From Caulobacter hibisci (lineage in GTDB: Bacteria > Pseudomonadota > Alphaproteobacteria > Caulobacterales > Caulobacteraceae), in contig NZ_JADWOX010000018.1 of assembly GCF_016135805.1 (NCBI RefSeq), positions 48,005 to 112,004 of the forward strand: a stretch of DNA of 64,000 bases. Reading direction: 5' to 3'. Of this stretch, positions 26,727-34,156 are shown piece after piece (the stretch's first letter is position 1; each line of letters begins with the position of its first letter). The position numbers and the translations under genes were made by a program. Below the pieces are notes generated by a model. The model had not been told where the DNA came from and searched no databases. It saw only the letters and a program-made list of their open reading frames with translations.

Positions 26727-27902
26727 CTAGACCAGTGGGAGGCCGACATAGTTTTCGGCCAGCGTCACCTGGGCGGCGCGCGAGCCCTTGATGTAGTCCA
26801 GTTCGGCGATCTGCATCTTGCGATCGAAGCCGTCACGGTCGGGGAAGCGGTGGGTCAGGCTGGTGAACCACCAGGAGAACCGTTCGGCCTTCCAGACCCG
26901 GGCCAGGGCGCGGGCCGAATAGCCGTCGATCCCGGCCGCCGAACCCTCCTGGAAATATTCGCTCAGGGCTTCCGACAGCATGACCACGTCGGAGACGGCC
27001 AGGTTCATGCCCTTGGCGCCGGTCGGCGGCACGATGTGGGCGGCGTCGCCGGCCAGGAACAGGCGGCCGTGGCGCATCGGCTCGGTGACGAAGCTGCGCA
27101 GGGGGGCGATCGACTTCTCGAACGAGGGGGCGCGGACGATGCGCGAGGCCGCGTCGGGACCCAGGCGGATCGAGATCTCGTCCCAGAAGCGCTCGTCCGG
27201 CCAGTCCTCGATCCGGTCGTCCAGCGAGCATTGCAGGTAGTAGCGGCTGCGGGTCGGCGAGCGCATCGAGGCCAAAGCAAAGCCGCGCTCGTGATTGGAA
27301 TAGATCAGCTCGTGATCGCAGGGCGGGGCTTCCGTGAGAATGCCCAGCCAGCCGAACGGATAGACTCGCTCGAAGGTCTTCAGCACATCGGCCGGGATCG
27401 CCGCCCGGCTGACCCCGTGATAGCCGTCGCAGCCGGCGATGAAGTCGCAGTCCAGGCGCTGCTCGACGCCGTCCTTGCGCCAGGTGACGTAGGGCTTGTC
27501 GGTGTCGATGTCGTGGGGCCGCACCTGGTCGGCGTCGAAGACGATGTTCACGCCGCGCGCCTCGGCGGCGTCGAACAGGTCCTTCATGACCTCCTGCTGG
27601 CCGTAGACCATGACGGTCGAGCCGCCGGTCAGTTCGGCCATGTCGATGCGGAAGACCTCGCCATCGCTGGCCAGGTTGGTGCCGCCGTGGACCAGGCCCT
27701 CGCGGCGCATGCGCTCGCCAAGGCCCAGGCGCTCCATCAGGTCGACGGTGATCTGTTCCAGCACGCCGGCCCGCACGCGACCTTCGACATAGTCGCGGTC
27801 CTTGCGTTCGAGGATGACGGCGTCGACGCCGGCCTGCTTCAGCAGATGGCCGAGGAAGAGGCCGGCGGGGCCTGCCCCGATAATGGCGACCTGAGTGCGC
27901 AT
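26727..27902 (-). CDS. pobA: 4-hydroxybenzoate 3-monooxygenase
   Basis: The 391-residue flavoprotein hydroxylates 4-hydroxybenzoate to protocatechuate with NADPH and O2. Visible are the FAD dinucleotide motif VAIIGAGPAGLFLGHLL at the N-terminus, the CDGYHGVSR motif near residue 158, and LFLAGDAAHIVPPTGAKGMN near residue 280, the second FAD-binding site. The length equals that of known PobA (about 390). ATG 27902 begins MRTQVAIIG; the open frame continues upstream into the pobR promoter region without support. It is the first gene of the catabolic operon, divergent from pobR. Confidence 0.97.
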   Translation of the reverse strand: MRTQVAIIGAGPAGLFLGHLLKQAGVDAVILERKDRDYVEGRVRAGVLEQITVDLMERLGLGERMRREGLVHGGTNLASDGEVFRIDMAELTGGSTVMVYGQQEVMKDLFDAAEARGVNIVFDADQVRPHDIDTDKPYVTWRKDGVEQRLDCDFIAGCDGYHGVSRAAIPADVLKTFERVYPFGWLGILTEAPPCDHELIYSNHERGFALASMRSPTRSRYYLQCSLDDRIEDWPDERFWDEISIRLGPDAASRIVRAPSFEKSIAPLRSFVTEPMRHGRLFLAGDAAHIVPPTGAKGMNLAVSDVVMLSEALSEYFQEGSAAGIDGYSARALARVWKAERFSWWFTSLTHRFPDRDGFDRKMQIAELDYIKGSRAAQVTLAENYVGLPLV

Positions 27903-28013
27903 GTGGTCCTTACGTCTTGCTCCCTGGGGCGCCTCACGGCGTCTTGTGTGGGAGGAGCCTAGCCGCCAGGCGTAGGATTGGGATGGACAGAGCGCGTCAA
28001 AACTTGGACTTTT

Positions 28014-28040
28014 CGCACAAGCGTTCGCATCGCGCACAAG
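28014..28040. promoter_or_regulatory. Direct repeat, candidate PobR operator
   Basis: CGCACAAG occurs at 28014-28021 and again at 28033-28040, a spacing of 19 bases, in the pobA-pobR intergenic region. AraC-family activators commonly bind two direct half sites about two helical turns apart. The assignment to PobR is inference from position. Confidence 0.5.
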
Positions 28041-28063
28041 TCGCGCTTCTCCTGGATTTGACG

Positions 28064-28945
28064 ATGGAAAAGACTGTCGTTCCTAGCTTTTTCCTGTTCG
28101 GCGAGCCGCCTCAGGCCGCCGAGGGCAAGTTCATCCACCTGGAGGCCTTGGACGATCGCACGCGGCCCAACGATTGGAACATCCGCGCCCACGCCCATGG
28201 CGACCTCAACCACGTCTTCCACCTGACCACCGGCGGCGGGACGATGATGGCCGAGGACCGGCGGGTGGCCTTCACCGCCCCGTGCCTGCTGGTGGTGCCG
28301 TCGGGGGTGGTGCACGGCTTTGCCTACGACGTGGGGACGGCCGGCTCGGTGCTGACCATCGCCGACAGCTATCTGCGCGACCTGGCCACCCGCGAGCCGG
28401 CCTTCGCGGGACTGTTCCGGGCGCCGGAAGCGCTGGCCCTGGCCAAGGACTCCCGGGTCGAGGGGGCGCTGGAGGGGCTGGCGCGGGAACTGGTCTGGGC
28501 CGCGCCGGGCCACGCGGCGGCGGTGGAGGCGCACCTGCTGACCGTGCTGGTCGAGGCCTTGCGCTTGAGCGTCTCGGCGCGGGCCGGCGAGGGGCCGGCG
28601 GCGGTCGGCGGGCATGCGGCGCTGGTGGCGCGGTTCCGGGAGCTGGTCGAGGCCCGCTATCGCGAACACCTGTCGCTGGAGGCCTATGCCGACCTGCTGG
28701 GCGTCACCGCCAGCCGCCTGCGGACCGCCTGCGCCAAGGCGGCGGGGGCCGCGCCGCTGAAGCTGGTGCAGGACCGCATCCTGCTGGAGGCCAAGCGAGC
28801 GCTGCTCTATTCCAACATGACGGTGGCCGAGGCGGCCTATCACCTGGGCTTCGACGACCCGGCCTATTTCTCGCGGTTCTTCGCCAAGGCCGCGGGGGTG
28901 TCGCCGCGGGCGTTCCGCGAGGGGGCGCGGGCAGAGGCGGTGTGA
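28064..28945 (+). CDS. pobR: AraC-family activator of pobA
   Basis: The 293-residue protein has an N-terminal cupin ligand domain (HAHGDLNHVFHLTTGGGTM, then LLVVPSGVVHGF) and a C-terminal AraC double helix-turn-helix (HLSLEAYADLLGVTASRLR, then MTVAEAAYHLGFDDPAYFSR, then FFAKAAGVSPRAFRE). It is divergent from pobA, and PobR of this type activates pobA with 4-hydroxybenzoate. I chose ATG 28064 (MEKTVVPSFFLFGEPP), which resembles the usual N-terminus; ATG 27983 is possible but would place the CGCACAAG repeats inside the gene. Confidence 0.9.
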   Translation: MEKTVVPSFFLFGEPPQAAEGKFIHLEALDDRTRPNDWNIRAHAHGDLNHVFHLTTGGGTMMAEDRRVAFTAPCLLVVPSGVVHGFAYDVGTAGSVLTIADSYLRDLATREPAFAGLFRAPEALALAKDSRVEGALEGLARELVWAAPGHAAAVEAHLLTVLVEALRLSVSARAGEGPAAVGGHAALVARFRELVEARYREHLSLEAYADLLGVTASRLRTACAKAAGAAPLKLVQDRILLEAKRALLYSNMTVAEAAYHLGFDDPAYFSRFFAKAAGVSPRAFREGARAEAV

Positions 28946-29034
28946 GCGTCTGGCGCGCCACGCCCGATTGACGTCAGTTTCGAATTAGGACTAAGTCGGC
29001 CGAGCGCCGCGTTCGGGCGCGGGAGAGATTGTCC

Positions 29035-29814
29035 GTGCCCAGCTACAGCGAACTTGTCCAGGCCCTGCGGATCGATGGCGAGGCGATGGTCGCCACGGTG
29101 GGCGACGACTGGAAGCAGGGGCGCACCACCTATGGCGGGCTCTCGGCGGCCCTGTGCCTGGAGGCGGCGCAGCGCCGCCTGCCGGAAGCGCCGCCGCTGC
29201 GCTCGGCCCAGTTCGCGTTCGTCGGGCCGGCCGCCGGCGAACTGTCGGCCAGCGTCGAGGTGCTGCGCCAGGGCAAGTCGGCGCTGTTCGCCAATGTCGA
29301 CCTCAGCGGGGAAGGGGGCCTGGCCACGCGCGGCCTGCTGACCTTCGGCACCGAGCGGGTCAGCAAGCTCTATCACCTGGACCTGCCCGCGCCTGACACG
29401 CCCGCGCCCGAGATGCTGGAGCTGTTCATCCCCGAGGGCGCGGGTCCGGCCTTCGCGCGGCAGTTCGAGTTCCGCTACGTGGCCGGCGGCAGGCCGCTGA
29501 GCGGCGGTCCGCCCGACTTCCTGGTCTGGATCCGTCACCGCGATCCGGCGGCGCGGTCGCTGGCGGCGCTGGTCGCCCTGGCCGACGCCTTGCCGCCGCC
29601 GGCGCTTTCGGTGTTCGACCAGTTCGCGCCGATCTCGACCATGACCTGGTCGATGGACGTGCTGGGGGAGGTTCCCGACGACGACGGCTGGCGGCTGATG
29701 TCCAGCCGGGCCGAGACGATCGCCCACGGCTATTCGGCCCAGTCCATGACCCTGTGGAGCCGCGACGGCACGCCGCTGATTGCCGCGCGCCAGACCGTGG
29801 CGGTGTTCCTGTAA
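29035..29814 (+). CDS. Acyl-CoA thioesterase, double hot-dog family
   Basis: The 259-residue product looks like a TesB-type double hot-dog thioesterase: the N-terminal half has QGRTTYGGLSAALCLEAAQR, SAQFAFVGPAAGELSASVEV and GLATRGLLTFG; the C-terminal half has FDQFAPISTMTWSMDV and AHGYSAQSMTLWSRDGTPL. Such enzymes hydrolyse acyl-CoAs; aromatic CoA thioesters are possible given the pob/pca neighbours, but that is only inference. GTG 29035 stands seven bases after gggagag, a better fit than TTG 29029. Confidence 0.8.
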   Translation: MPSYSELVQALRIDGEAMVATVGDDWKQGRTTYGGLSAALCLEAAQRRLPEAPPLRSAQFAFVGPAAGELSASVEVLRQGKSALFANVDLSGEGGLATRGLLTFGTERVSKLYHLDLPAPDTPAPEMLELFIPEGAGPAFARQFEFRYVAGGRPLSGGPPDFLVWIRHRDPAARSLAALVALADALPPPALSVFDQFAPISTMTWSMDVLGEVPDDDGWRLMSSRAETIAHGYSAQSMTLWSRDGTPLIAARQTVAVFL

Positions 29815-29900
29815 CGCACGGCGGGCATTGCCTCGCCGCGTCGAGTGCGGCTAAGGAGAACGCCCGTTCGCGGACGCGCATCGTTCGCTGACGTCGGAGC

Positions 29901-29975
29901 GCCGGCTTAGCTCAGCGGTAGAGCAGCGGTTTTGTAAACCGAAGGTCGGGGGTTCAATCCCCTCAGCCGGCACCA
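29901..29975 (+). tRNA. tRNA-Thr (anticodon TGT)
   Basis: The acceptor stem GCCGGCT pairs with AGCCGGC, followed by A and an encoded CCA (29973-29975). The D arm is GCTCAGCGGTAGAGC. The anticodon stem AGCGGTT has loop TTTGTAA with anticodon TGT, and the T arm is CGGGGGTTCAATCCCCT. All arms pair well. No integrase or att-like duplication is visible nearby. Confidence 0.96.
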
Positions 29976-29985
29976 GCTTCCAGAG

Positions 29986-30180
29986 TCAGGCCTCGGGCTC
30001 GTAGGGCGCGAAGCCGGCCGGATCGAGGGATTCCAGCACGCCGCGAACCGTCAGGCCTTCGGAGTGATGACGCTCGAAGTCCTCGACCTCGTAGACCTGG
30101 CCGGTGAAGACGCCCAGGTGCGGCAGGGCCGCGCCGGTGCGCAAGATCATGTCGCCCTGTCGATAGACACGCTCGGTCAT
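29986..30180 (-). CDS. Small conserved-looking protein of unknown function
   Basis: The 64-residue product (starting MTERVYRQGDMILRTGAALP, ending APYEPEA) is compact, acidic and rich in aromatic/valine strands (VFTGQVYEVEDFERHH); it has no signal or membrane helix. It ends 11 bases from the 3' end of the convergent tRNA-Thr. An upstream AAGGAAC-like stretch could serve as ribosome site. I do not recognise the family. Codon use is similar to its neighbours, supporting a real gene. Confidence 0.6.
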   Translation of the reverse strand: MTERVYRQGDMILRTGAALPHLGVFTGQVYEVEDFERHHSEGLTVRGVLESLDPAGFAPYEPEA

Positions 30181-30279
30181 GGCAAATCCTCCCGTTCCTT
30201 ATCCTGAGATTGCAGGCCAGGTGGCTCTCGACCAAGACACGATGATGTCAGCTTCCGGAGCGGAACTTCCCGCGACGTT

Positions 30280-31485
30280 TTACAAGGCCAGCGAAACGCG
30301 CAGTCGCGCGCCGCCCAGCCGGTCGGGATCGCCGGGCTCGGCCGGCAGCAGAACCAGCGACCCGCCATGGGCCTGGACGATCTGGCGGGCCAGGCTAAGG
30401 CCGACGCCGGAGCCCGTGGCCTTGGTGGTGTAGAACGGCAGGAACACCTGGTCGGCCTGGTCGGGCGCGACGCCCGGGCCGGAGTCCTCGACGGTGAGAT
30501 GCAGGGTCTCGCCGACCCGCTCGGCCGACAGGCGCACGCGCTGGGCGGGGCGGTCAAGGGCGGCCTGGGCGGCGTTGTTGAGCAGGTTGCCGATCGCCAG
30601 CCACATCTGGTCCTCGTCCAGGCGGACCTCGATCCCGGGCGGGGTCTGGCGCTCCAGCGCCACGCCCTTGTCGCGCCACTGGGCTTCGAAGCTCTCGCAG
30701 GCGACGTCGAACCAGGTCGGCAGGTCGGCCAGGACGCGGACCGGTGGCGGCAGGCGGGTCATGGCGCGGTAGGCGTTGATGAAGTCCTGCAGGCCGGCGG
30801 TGCGGGCCACCACCCGCTCCAGGGCCTTGATCGCCGTGGCCGTCGCCTGGTCGCCGCCGTCGCGCAGCAGGTCGAGCGCGCTGCGGCTCATCGAGGCCAC
30901 AGGGGTCAGGGCGTTCATCAGCTCATGGTTCAGCACCCGCAGCAGGTCGCGCAGGGCCGAGGCCTCGGCGGCGCGGACGTCGGCCGAGATGTCGGTCAGC
31001 ACCACCAGGTCCGCGGCCTGGCCGTTCTCGACCAGCTCGGCGCGGCTGACGGCATAGGCGGCGTCGCGCCAGCGCACGGGAGTGACCAGATCGCGCAAGG
31101 GCTGGCCGTCGGTCAGGGCGCGGCGAGCGGCCGAGGACAGGGCGTAGGGGGTGTCGAACAGCTGGCGGGCGGCGCGGTTGACGGCGATGACCTGGTCGTC
31201 CTGGCCGCGCAGCAGGATCGGCGATGGGGTCTGGTCCAGCAGCATCTGCAGCCGCCGGCGGCTGAGGTCGGCGGCGAAGGCTTCGCTGGGCAGGGCGGCG
31301 CGGGCCGCCAGCGGACGGCCCGACAGCAGGCGCTGGGACAGGGCGACGGCCAGGGCCGCGGCGGCCAGAACACAGAGCAGGGCGTTGGCGTAGAGCCCGC
31401 GCGTGAAGGCCAGCCAGGCCAGGGCGCCGATCGCGAACAGGGCGGCCTGCGCCGCCAGCAGCAGGGCGAGCGGCCTAGAGCCCAT
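30280..31485 (-). CDS. Sensor histidine kinase with two closely spaced membrane helices
   Basis: The 401-residue kinase has two N-terminal membrane helices (about residues 4-24 and 33-52) joined by only a few residues, so it has almost no periplasmic sensor. A PAS-like domain follows (about 75-170, DQVIAVNRAARQLF), then the H box RVLNHELMNALTPV, N box NLLNNAAQAA, G1 EDSGPGVAPD and G2 GSGVGLSLAR. It overlaps the response regulator by 11 bases. The divergent MacAB-like exporter suggests that the pair controls it and may detect its substrate through the transporter, as known for Bce-type systems. Confidence 0.9.
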   Translation of the reverse strand: MGSRPLALLLAAQAALFAIGALAWLAFTRGLYANALLCVLAAAALAVALSQRLLSGRPLAARAALPSEAFAADLSRRRLQMLLDQTPSPILLRGQDDQVIAVNRAARQLFDTPYALSSAARRALTDGQPLRDLVTPVRWRDAAYAVSRAELVENGQAADLVVLTDISADVRAAEASALRDLLRVLNHELMNALTPVASMSRSALDLLRDGGDQATATAIKALERVVARTAGLQDFINAYRAMTRLPPPVRVLADLPTWFDVACESFEAQWRDKGVALERQTPPGIEVRLDEDQMWLAIGNLLNNAAQAALDRPAQRVRLSAERVGETLHLTVEDSGPGVAPDQADQVFLPFYTTKATGSGVGLSLARQIVQAHGGSLVLLPAEPGDPDRLGGARLRVSLAL

Positions 31486-32032
31486 GCTTTTCCATCCGCC
31501 GGTAGAGCGCCGCCCGGGTGATGCCCAGGTCCTTGGCCGCCTGGGACACATTGAAGCCGTGCCGGGTGAGGGCGGCCTGGACCAGGGTGCGCTCCGAGCG
31601 CTCGAGGTTGAGGTCCTTGGGCGGCAGGCCGGCCGGGACACGGAGCGGCGCGGTCAGCGCCGCCTGGATCGAGCCCAGGAAGCGGTCGTTGTTCCACGGC
31701 TTGACCACGAAGTCCTGGGCGCCCAGCCGCATGGCCTGGATGGCGATGGCCATGCCCGAGTGCCCGGTGACCACGACGACGGGCAGTTCGGGCGTCGCGG
31801 CCAGGGCGGCTTCGAGAAAGGCCAGGCCCGCCTCGCCCGAGGTGTCGCCGCGCCGGAAGTTGAGATCGAGCAGCAGCAGGTCGACGCCGCCCTGCGCCAG
31901 GCGCTCGCGCGCCGCCGCCGGCGTTTCCAGGCCCACGAAGCCGAAACCGCCCCGCTCCAGAACCAGGCTGGCCGAGGTCAGGATGTCGAGATCGTCGTCG
32001 AGGAAGAGGACGGTGGGCCGGGCGTCGAACAT
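31475..32032 (-). CDS. Response regulator, receiver plus Fis-type HTH (ActR/RegA-like)
   Basis: The 185-residue protein has a receiver domain (acidic pocket FLDDDLD, phospho-Asp in LLLLDLNF near residue 58, switch residues VVTGHSG and FVVKPW) and a C-terminal Fis-family helix-turn-helix (ERTLVQAALTRHGFNVSQAA, KDLGITRAALYRRM). It lacks the AAA+ domain of NtrC, so it does not work through sigma-54 remodelling. The architecture equals that of ActR/RegA/PrrA. It is the first gene of the kinase operon, divergent from the exporter operon. Confidence 0.93.
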   Translation of the reverse strand: MFDARPTVLFLDDDLDILTSASLVLERGGFGFVGLETPAAARERLAQGGVDLLLLDLNFRRGDTSGEAGLAFLEAALAATPELPVVVVTGHSGMAIAIQAMRLGAQDFVVKPWNNDRFLGSIQAALTAPLRVPAGLPPKDLNLERSERTLVQAALTRHGFNVSQAAKDLGITRAALYRRMEKHGL

Positions 32033-32088
32033 GTTCGGAAACGTACACTTTCAGGCGGCGCTTAAGGCGAAGAATCTGCGGAAATCTA

Positions 32089-32119
32089 TCATAAAGCAAG
32101 TAAAATCAGTTATTTATGA
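32089..32119. promoter_or_regulatory. Inverted repeat between regulator and exporter operons
   Basis: TCATAAA at 32089-32095 and TTTATGA at 32113-32119 are perfect complements with 17 bases between. They sit in an AT-rich stretch unlike the surrounding GC-rich DNA and lie between the divergent regulator and exporter genes. It is a plausible operator for the response regulator; this is inference. Confidence 0.5.
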
Positions 32120-32149
32120 CTATTGCCGAGGTGCTGTTAGCCTAGCAGC

Positions 32150-33463
32150 ATGACCAGGACCGTCCTGCTTTCCTCGACCCCAGACGACGCCGGCGCCGGC
32201 GGCATGGACCGCCGTATCGAGCGGCCCTGGTACGGCCGGCGCGCCTGGCGGCTGGGCGCGGCCGCCGTGGCGCTGGTCGGGGCGGGCGCGGCGTTCTGGA
32301 CCCTGTCGCCCAGGGCCGGGTCGGTGAATGTCGCGGCGAGCACGCTGACGGTCGGGGCGGTGACCCGCGCGCCCTATCTCGACTATGCCCCGGTGCGGGC
32401 CGAGGCGGCGCCGGCGGACACCACCCTGGTGGCGGCCGAGGCCTTGGGGCGGGTCGACAGCGTGGGCGCCGCCGACGGCGACCGGGTCGTCGCCGGCCAG
32501 GTGCTGGCGCGGCTGAGCAACGCCCAGCTCAGTCTCGACGCCGCGGCCCGCGAGGCCGACATCTCGGCGCGGATCAGCGACAACGCCAGCCGGGTGATGT
32601 CGTTGAAGTCGGCCGAGGAGAGCCGCGAGCAGGCCCTGGCCGACGCCGTCCACGCCCTCAACAAGGCCCAGCAGGAGCTCGAAAAGCGCCAGGTGCTGCT
32701 GTCGCGCGACCTGCTGAGCGAGGCGGCGGTCAGGCCCTATGCCGACGAGGCCGCCTATCAGCGCCAGCGGGTGGCGGCGCTGAAGGCCGGCCAGGCGTCG
32801 GACAAGGCCTTCTATGTCGCCCAGCGGACCCAGGCCGCGCGCACCGCCGAGGATCTGCGGCGCAACCTGGTCGAGGTGGGCGCGGGGCGGTCGGCCCTGG
32901 TCGTCCGCGCCCCGGCCAGCGGCCGGCTGACGGCCTTCGACCTCAAGCCCGGCCAGGCCGTGACCCTGGGCCAGGGCCTGGGCCAGGTGGACGTCGAGGA
33001 CGCCTACAAGCTGCGGGCCCAGGTCGACGAGTTCTATCTGCAGCGCCTGGCGGTCGGCCAGAGCGCCGAGGCGACCGTCCATGGCCGCACGGTGCAGGCC
33101 CGGGTGGCCAAGGTGTTTCCCCAGGTGACGGGGGGCCGGGTGGTCGTGGAGCTGGCGTTCGCCGGCGCCCAGCCCGCCGGCCTCAAGCGCGGCGAGGCCA
33201 TCGATCTGCGGCTGTCGCTGGGCCAGCCGGCGAGCGCGGTGATCGCCCCGTCGGGCGCCTGGCTGAGCGAGACCGGGGGGACCTGGGTCTTCGTCCTGTC
33301 GCCTGACGGCAAGCGCGCCGAGCGGCGGGCCGTGACCATCGGCCGGCGCAATCCCGAACAGGTCGAGGTGGTGAGCGGGCTGGTGCCCGGCGAGCGGATC
33401 GTCACCGCCGGCGCCCAGGACCTGCAGAAAGCCAAGACCCTGCGCATTCGAGCGAGAGACTGA
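32150..33463 (+). CDS. Periplasmic adaptor of a MacAB-like exporter (HlyD/MacA family)
   Basis: The 437-residue protein has one N-terminal membrane helix (about residues 38-56, LGAAAVALVGAGAAFWTL), a split lipoyl/barrel-sandwich domain (GRVDSVGAADGDRVVAGQVL and later VVRAPASGRLTAF), an alpha-hairpin coiled coil (about 125-235), and a beta-barrel/membrane-proximal end (RKPEQ-like RRNPEQVEVVSGLVPGERIV). It would connect the inner-membrane ABC permease to an outer-membrane channel. No good ribosome site precedes ATG 32150; ATG 32204 is a possible alternative. Confidence 0.88.
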   Translation: MTRTVLLSSTPDDAGAGGMDRRIERPWYGRRAWRLGAAAVALVGAGAAFWTLSPRAGSVNVAASTLTVGAVTRAPYLDYAPVRAEAAPADTTLVAAEALGRVDSVGAADGDRVVAGQVLARLSNAQLSLDAAAREADISARISDNASRVMSLKSAEESREQALADAVHALNKAQQELEKRQVLLSRDLLSEAAVRPYADEAAYQRQRVAALKAGQASDKAFYVAQRTQAARTAEDLRRNLVEVGAGRSALVVRAPASGRLTAFDLKPGQAVTLGQGLGQVDVEDAYKLRAQVDEFYLQRLAVGQSAEATVHGRTVQARVAKVFPQVTGGRVVVELAFAGAQPAGLKRGEAIDLRLSLGQPASAVIAPSGAWLSETGGTWVFVLSPDGKRAERRAVTIGRRNPEQVEVVSGLVPGERIVTAGAQDLQKAKTLRIRARD

Positions 33464-33465
33464 CC

Positions 33466-34146
33466 ATGATCGAACTGAAATCCCTCTCGCGCCGCTATCG
33501 GTCGGACGAGATCGAGACCACGGCCCTGCACGACGTTTCGCTGACCATCCGCCAGGGCGAGTTCGTGGCCATCATGGGTCCGTCGGGCTGCGGCAAGTCC
33601 ACCCTGCTCAACATCCTGGGCACGATCGATCGGCCGACGGAGGGGCGCTACCTGTTCGACGGCGAGGACCTGACGGCGCGCAGCGAGGCCGCGCTCGCCC
33701 AGCACCGGGCCCAGCGGCTGGGCTTCATCTTCCAGAGCTTCAACCTGGTCGACGACCTGACCATCGCCGAGAACATCGAGCTGGGCCTGCTCTATCGCAA
33801 GGGCCGCCAGGGCTCGCGCCGGGCGCTGGTCGAAGCGGCGATGGACCGCGTTGGGGTGGGCCACCGGGCGCGGCATTTCCCGCACCAGCTGTCGGGCGGC
33901 CAGCAGCAGCGGGCGGCCATCGCCCGCGCCATCGTCGGCGAGCCCAGCCTGATCCTGGCCGACGAGCCGACCGGCAATCTCGACACCGAGAACGGGGCCC
34001 AGGTGATGGAGATCTTGAAAGGCCTGAACGCGGCAGGGGCGACCATCGTCATGGTTACCCACTCGCCCAGCCACGCCGACCAGGCCGGCCGCCGCATCGA
34101 CATCCTCGACGGGCGGCTGGTGGCCTCCGTCGCCCAGGCGATCTGA
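33466..34146 (+). CDS. ABC transporter ATP-binding protein (LolD/MacB type)
   Basis: The 226-residue ATPase has Walker A GPSGCGKST near residue 39, Q loop FQSFNLVDDLT, signature LSGGQQQR near residue 142, Walker B LILADEPTGNLD and the H-loop histidine in VMVTHSPSHAD. The sequence and length match the LolD/MacB/FtsE class that energises FtsX-like permeases in mechanotransmission rather than substrate translocation. It starts two bases after the adaptor gene and is followed after ten bases by the permease. Confidence 0.95.
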   Translation: MIELKSLSRRYRSDEIETTALHDVSLTIRQGEFVAIMGPSGCGKSTLLNILGTIDRPTEGRYLFDGEDLTARSEAALAQHRAQRLGFIFQSFNLVDDLTIAENIELGLLYRKGRQGSRRALVEAAMDRVGVGHRARHFPHQLSGGQQQRAAIARAIVGEPSLILADEPTGNLDTENGAQVMEILKGLNAAGATIVMVTHSPSHADQAGRRIDILDGRLVASVAQAI

Positions 34147-34156
34147 GGAGGCGGGC

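Noticed and set aside
29901..29975. tRNA-Thr as an integration site for a genomic island
   Set aside because: No integrase, no repeated tRNA 3' end and no change in composition is seen on either side; the neighbours look native.
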